Assembly (NCBI GenBank): GCA_021792135.1
Contig: JAJYVF010000009.1
Coordinates: 62,001-126,000 of the forward strand
Reading direction: 5' to 3'
Length of the DNA stretch: 64,000 nucleotides
DNA from: Acidobacteriota bacterium
Lineage (GTDB): Bacteria; Acidobacteriota; Terriglobia; Terriglobales; Acidobacteriaceae
The position numbers and the translations under genes are program-made. Positions 61,099-64,000 of this stretch are shown here, in pieces (positions within the stretch are counted from its first letter, which is position 1; every line of letters starts with the position of its first letter). Under the pieces are notes generated by a model. It was not told where the DNA came from. It did not search any database and saw only the letters and a list, made by a program, of their open reading frames with translations.

Positions 61099-62025
61099 AT
61101 GCTCCCTGGTCCTGCGCGATCCCGCCGCGATTTCCTGAAGTCGGTTGCTTTGGCTTCTCCCGCACTTCTCTTTGCCGATGCCGAGGGGGTCTTTGCACTC
61201 GGCCCATCGCGGCTGGCGGTGGAGATCTACATTTGGGAGGAACTGCTGCAGCGCGAGCGTCGCTCGCTGAGCGAGGGACTGCCGGAGATCTTCTCAAATG
61301 CGCGGGCAGCAGGGTTCAGCGCCATTGAGCTGAGCGACCCATTCTTCGCACCGCCTTTGCGCGAGCCCACCCTGGCGCTGCTGCGGCAGAACCGGATGAG
61401 CGTGCCTTCGGTGTATCTGGGTGGCGCCATGCATGAAGAGGCCGTCGGCGCGCAGACGATACAGCGGGGGTTGGCTACGTTCGCGGCGGCCAGGCCCGCG
61501 GGGTGCCATGCCATGGTTTGCGATCCATCGCCGAAGCCCGGCGACGGCGAGAAGACCGATGAGGAACTCGCCACCCAGGTGCGGCTGGTGAACGAACTGG
61601 GGCGCAGGCTGGCTGCCGAGGGCGGCAATCTGCGCTTTCACAATCACAAGGTGGAGCTGGCGTCGCACGCCCGCGAATGGCGGTACATGCTGAAGCACAC
61701 CGACCCGGCGGCGGTGTCGGTCTGTTTCGACATTGACTGGGCGAACCAGGCTGGGTGCAAGCCGATGGAACTGCTGCGCGAGGCAGGCCACCGCGTGCGC
61801 GAAATTCATGTGCGCAGCTCACACCATCTGGTATGGGACGAAGATGTGGAAGGCAAGGGCGACGTGGACTTCGGACCGATTGCGGCGTGGCTGCAGCAGG
61901 AAGGCCTGAAGCCGCTGGTGGTGGTCGAGCTGGCCTATGACAAGGGGACCGTCGTCACGCGGTCGCTCATAGAGGATTTGCGGCGCAGCCGGGAGTTTAC
62001 CGAGCGGACCTTCGCGGTGAGCTGA
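61099..62025 (+). CDS. Tat-exported sugar phosphate isomerase/epimerase-like protein
   Basis: 308 aa from ATG 61099. The twin-arginine signal SRRDFLKSVALASPALLFA is followed by a TIM-barrel xylose-isomerase-like domain: SAIELSDPFFA, NLRFHNHKVELA, VCFDIDWANQAG, REIHVRSSHH and VVVELAYDKG carry the expected acid and His ligands. Exported members are abundant in Acidobacteriota and Planctomycetes; some act on oxidised sugars. No ribosome-binding site is obvious. Confidence 0.85.
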   Translation: MLPGPARSRRDFLKSVALASPALLFADAEGVFALGPSRLAVEIYIWEELLQRERRSLSEGLPEIFSNARAAGFSAIELSDPFFAPPLREPTLALLRQNRMSVPSVYLGGAMHEEAVGAQTIQRGLATFAAARPAGCHAMVCDPSPKPGDGEKTDEELATQVRLVNELGRRLAAEGGNLRFHNHKVELASHAREWRYMLKHTDPAAVSVCFDIDWANQAGCKPMELLREAGHRVREIHVRSSHHLVWDEDVEGKGDVDFGPIAAWLQQEGLKPLVVVELAYDKGTVVTRSLIEDLRRSREFTERTFAVS

Positions 62026-62318
62026 AACGGCCGCCTGGCCGCACGCGCAAATCGGCAGGGCAACGTCGCCAGAATCGGCGTTCCATCAGGTGTCATTCCC
62101 GGGCCGGAGCGATCGAATCGCCAGCGCGCTACCGTCGCCCGCCCAGCGATGACGGGAACGGCATGACCCGGTCTCTGTGTATACTGGCACATCCTGACCG
62201 GGGGAGGGCAGTAAGCGTTTCCTCTGCGCCCCTGGACTGGAGCGACCCTGAGTGGGCCTGCAGACAGCGCGGTGAGAACTCCAATGCCGGTATAGCCCGG
62301 CAAGGCAGGCAGGTAACG
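62026..62318. promoter_or_regulatory. Upstream region of the GH54 gene
   Basis: 293 bases. A -10-like TATACT preceded by TGTG (62176-62185) is the best promoter candidate; no convincing -35. AGG six bases before the ATG serves as ribosome-binding site. No gene is seen. Confidence 0.4.
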
Positions 62319-64000
62319 ATGAAGACGAAAATCGGTTTCGCACTCATGCTCGCAATGGCGCTCACACTCGCTGGCGCAACGCCGTCGATGGCGCAGCCAA
62401 CCGCTTCCGGGAATCATGTTCGTTCATCCAGGCCGAAGGGCCCATGCGACATCTACGCCGCGGCGGGCGACCCGTGCGTCGCCGCCCACAGCACCACGCG
62501 CGCGCTGTACGCCTCCTACAACGGCCCGCTGTATCAGGTGAGGCGCCAGTCGGACGCCAGGACTCTGGATATCGGTGTGGTTGAGCCCACCGCATCGGAC
62601 GGCGGCGGTTATGCCGACGCGGCTGCCCAGGACAAGTTCTGCGCCAACACCTACTGCTGGATCAGCAGGATCTACGACCAGTCCCCGCAGCACAACGACC
62701 TCACCCAGGCCCCGCGCGGCGGATTCAGCGGCCCGGCGCTGGGTGGCTTCAACAATCTTCCTGTTGCCGACATGGCGCCGATCACCGTCATGGGCCACAA
62801 GGTTTACGGCGTCTTCATTGAACCGGGCATGGGCCTCCGCGATGACGACCCGAAGGGCACCGCCGTCGACGATCAGGCCGAAGGCCAGTACTGGGTCGTC
62901 AATGGGCAGCACTTCAACTCCGGCTGCTGCTTCGATTACGGGAATGCCGAGATCGACAGTCACGATGACGAGGCGGGCACCATGGAAACCGCCTACTTCG
63001 GCAATGCCCCATGGTGGTATGGCGGGAACACTCCCGGTCCCTGGATCATGACCGATCAGGAAAACAACCTGGTCGGATGCGTTAACCCGGATGGCTCGAA
63101 GCGCTGCGTACATCTACCGAATATCCACTGGCGATTCGTGACCGCGATCGCCAAGGGCGAACCGCACCACTGGAGCACCCTGGGAGGGGACGCGCAGAAG
63201 GGCGACCTCTCGGTCATGTTCAGCGGCCCGCGCGTGAACTCGATGTACGATCCGATGCGCAAACAGGGTGCCATCCTGCTGGGCAACGGCGGCGACAACA
63301 GCAACGGATCCCAGGGCACTTTCTACGAAGGCGCTATGACGGCCGCAGGCACCTTCCCGGCCAACGCAACCGACCAGCAGGTGCAGGCCAATATCGTGGC
63401 GGCCGGCTACGGCGTGCCGCCGCTGAGTCTGACTCCGGCCTCTGCGACCACGATGCCGCCAGGACTCCAGACCTTCTCACCGGGCTCTTCGCAGGAAAGC
63501 ACCGTGACCTTCACCAACACAACCGGTGCGCCGGCGGAGAACCTCAGGCTGAGCATCTCCGTGCCCAGCCAGTGGACCTCCGTCGTTCCAGGCACGAGCA
63601 ATCCATCGGTGGGCTTCGATCACCCCATTGCCCCTGGGGTCAGCGTGAGCGCAACCTTCAGAGTCACCTCGGGACCGGCGGAGTTCAACGGCGACCTGCT
63701 CGGCCATGCCTCCTGGACGAACCCGACGAGCGGCGGAAGAGAGACCGAAATGACCGCCGAAAAGGTGCGGAACGTCAGGCCAGTCCGCATCAATGAATTC
63801 CGCATCAGCTCCAGTCCTCCCGCCAGCTCGACAGACTCCTTCATCGAGCTTTACAACGCCGGATCCCGCAACGTCGATCTCTCCAACTGGACTCTCACCG
63901 TACACCCGACTCAGCAGGCCATCTTTTCTGCGGTGAAGATCCCCGCGGGGACGAGCATTGAGGCGGGTGGCTTCTACCTGCTGGGCCTTTCCAATTCCGG
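62319..64000 (+). CDS. GH54 alpha-L-arabinofuranosidase, C-terminus beyond the window
   Basis: 560 codons are visible and the frame is open at the window end. Signal peptide (about 1-28, ...TPSMAQP), then the arabinofuranosidase-B catalytic domain starting PCDIYAAAGDPCVAAHSTTR. Marks are YDQSPQHNDLTQAPRGGFSG, nucleophile E211 in CCFDYGNAEID, a catalytic Asp candidate D291 in LGGDA, and GNGGDNSNGSQGTFYEGAM. Residues about 370-460 form an NEW3-type beta domain; from about 488 a lamin-tail domain begins (RINEFRISS, FIELYNAGSRNVDLSNW). Cuts arabinose from arabinan or arabinoxylan outside the cell. Confidence 0.92.
   Translation, partial: MKTKIGFALMLAMALTLAGATPSMAQPTASGNHVRSSRPKGPCDIYAAAGDPCVAAHSTTRALYASYNGPLYQVRRQSDARTLDIGVVEPTASDGGGYADAAAQDKFCANTYCWISRIYDQSPQHNDLTQAPRGGFSGPALGGFNNLPVADMAPITVMGHKVYGVFIEPGMGLRDDDPKGTAVDDQAEGQYWVVNGQHFNSGCCFDYGNAEIDSHDDEAGTMETAYFGNAPWWYGGNTPGPWIMTDQENNLVGCVNPDGSKRCVHLPNIHWRFVTAIAKGEPHHWSTLGGDAQKGDLSVMFSGPRVNSMYDPMRKQGAILLGNGGDNSNGSQGTFYEGAMTAAGTFPANATDQQVQANIVAAGYGVPPLSLTPASATTMPPGLQTFSPGSSQESTVTFTNTTGAPAENLRLSISVPSQWTSVVPGTSNPSVGFDHPIAPGVSVSATFRVTSGPAEFNGDLLGHASWTNPTSGGRETEMTAEKVRNVRPVRINEFRISSSPPASSTDSFIELYNAGSRNVDLSNWTLTVHPTQQAIFSAVKIPAGTSIEAGGFYLLGLSNS

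Overview
The window is high-GC, densely packed bacterial chromosome. Gene content points to Acidobacteriota, most likely class Terriglobia (Acidobacteriaceae-like). The pointers are a split ATP synthase locus (F0 genes without F1 genes), many secreted glycoside hydrolases, Tat-exported sugar-phosphate-isomerase-like proteins, a class II lysyl-tRNA synthetase and a BcsA-BcsB fusion. This is inference from gene families; no rRNA or tRNA gene is present to confirm it.

Layout. (1) 1-11527: a tightly coupled Complex I operon on the + strand, nuoE-F-G-H-J-K-L-M-N, entered in the middle. An unidentified gene is coupled to nuoE, and nuoI is absent between nuoH and nuoJ. (2) 11663-14118: a periplasmic c-type cytochrome gene converging on a minus-strand F0 cluster (atpZ-like, atpI-like, atpB, atpE) that ends at a clear terminator. 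(3) 14272-17104: lysS with an AT-richer internal insertion, then a nine-unit, 21-bp-periodic repeat, a hairpin terminator and a pseudogene remnant. (4) 17073-21447: a TetR regulator with a palindromic operator, coupled to an Lnt-like N-acyltransferase, then an IS1595-type element of about 2.2 kb with inverted repeats, a 9-bp flanking duplication, the transposase and two passenger genes. (5) 21639-26076: small housekeeping and hypothetical genes (SRPBCC protein, a 56-aa protein, a membrane-anchored protein, map, a YmdB-like phosphodiesterase, an Rrf2-type regulator, a membrane protein). (6) 26253-32771: hexarate catabolism (gudD, a GudP-like transporter, kdgD, divergent garD) with an extra DapA-family protein. 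(7) 32787-36300: exported TlpA-like and rhodanese-like proteins and the helicase HrpB. (8) 36393-45590: secreted glycan degradation (GH92, a Tat-exported GH20-like protein, GH20, GH27 with a ricin-type lectin domain). (9) 46576-48424: a LuxR-type regulator with a defective receiver, and a RhaT-like transporter. (10) 48588-56892: a c-di-GMP/cellulose module: MHYT hybrid kinase, REC-GGDEF cyclase and a BcsAB fusion. (11) 57174-64000: a cheA remnant, a TIM-barrel isomerase paired with a PhyH-type dioxygenase, an exported esterase, a Tat-exported isomerase-like protein and the start of a GH54 arabinofuranosidase that runs off the window.

How it works together. The respiratory genes and F0 genes serve energy conservation. 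The rest is largely polysaccharide and sugar-acid use by a heterotroph: exported hydrolases release sugars, transporters take up rhamnose and glucarate, and dehydratases feed hexarates towards 2-oxoglutarate semialdehyde. The kinase/cyclase pair directly upstream of a PilZ-bearing cellulose synthase suggests local c-di-GMP control of cellulose. No single wholly new system is proven. The best candidates for novelty are the IS1595 element with its passengers, the 21-bp repeat after lysS, the LysRS insertion and the TetR/Lnt-like pair.
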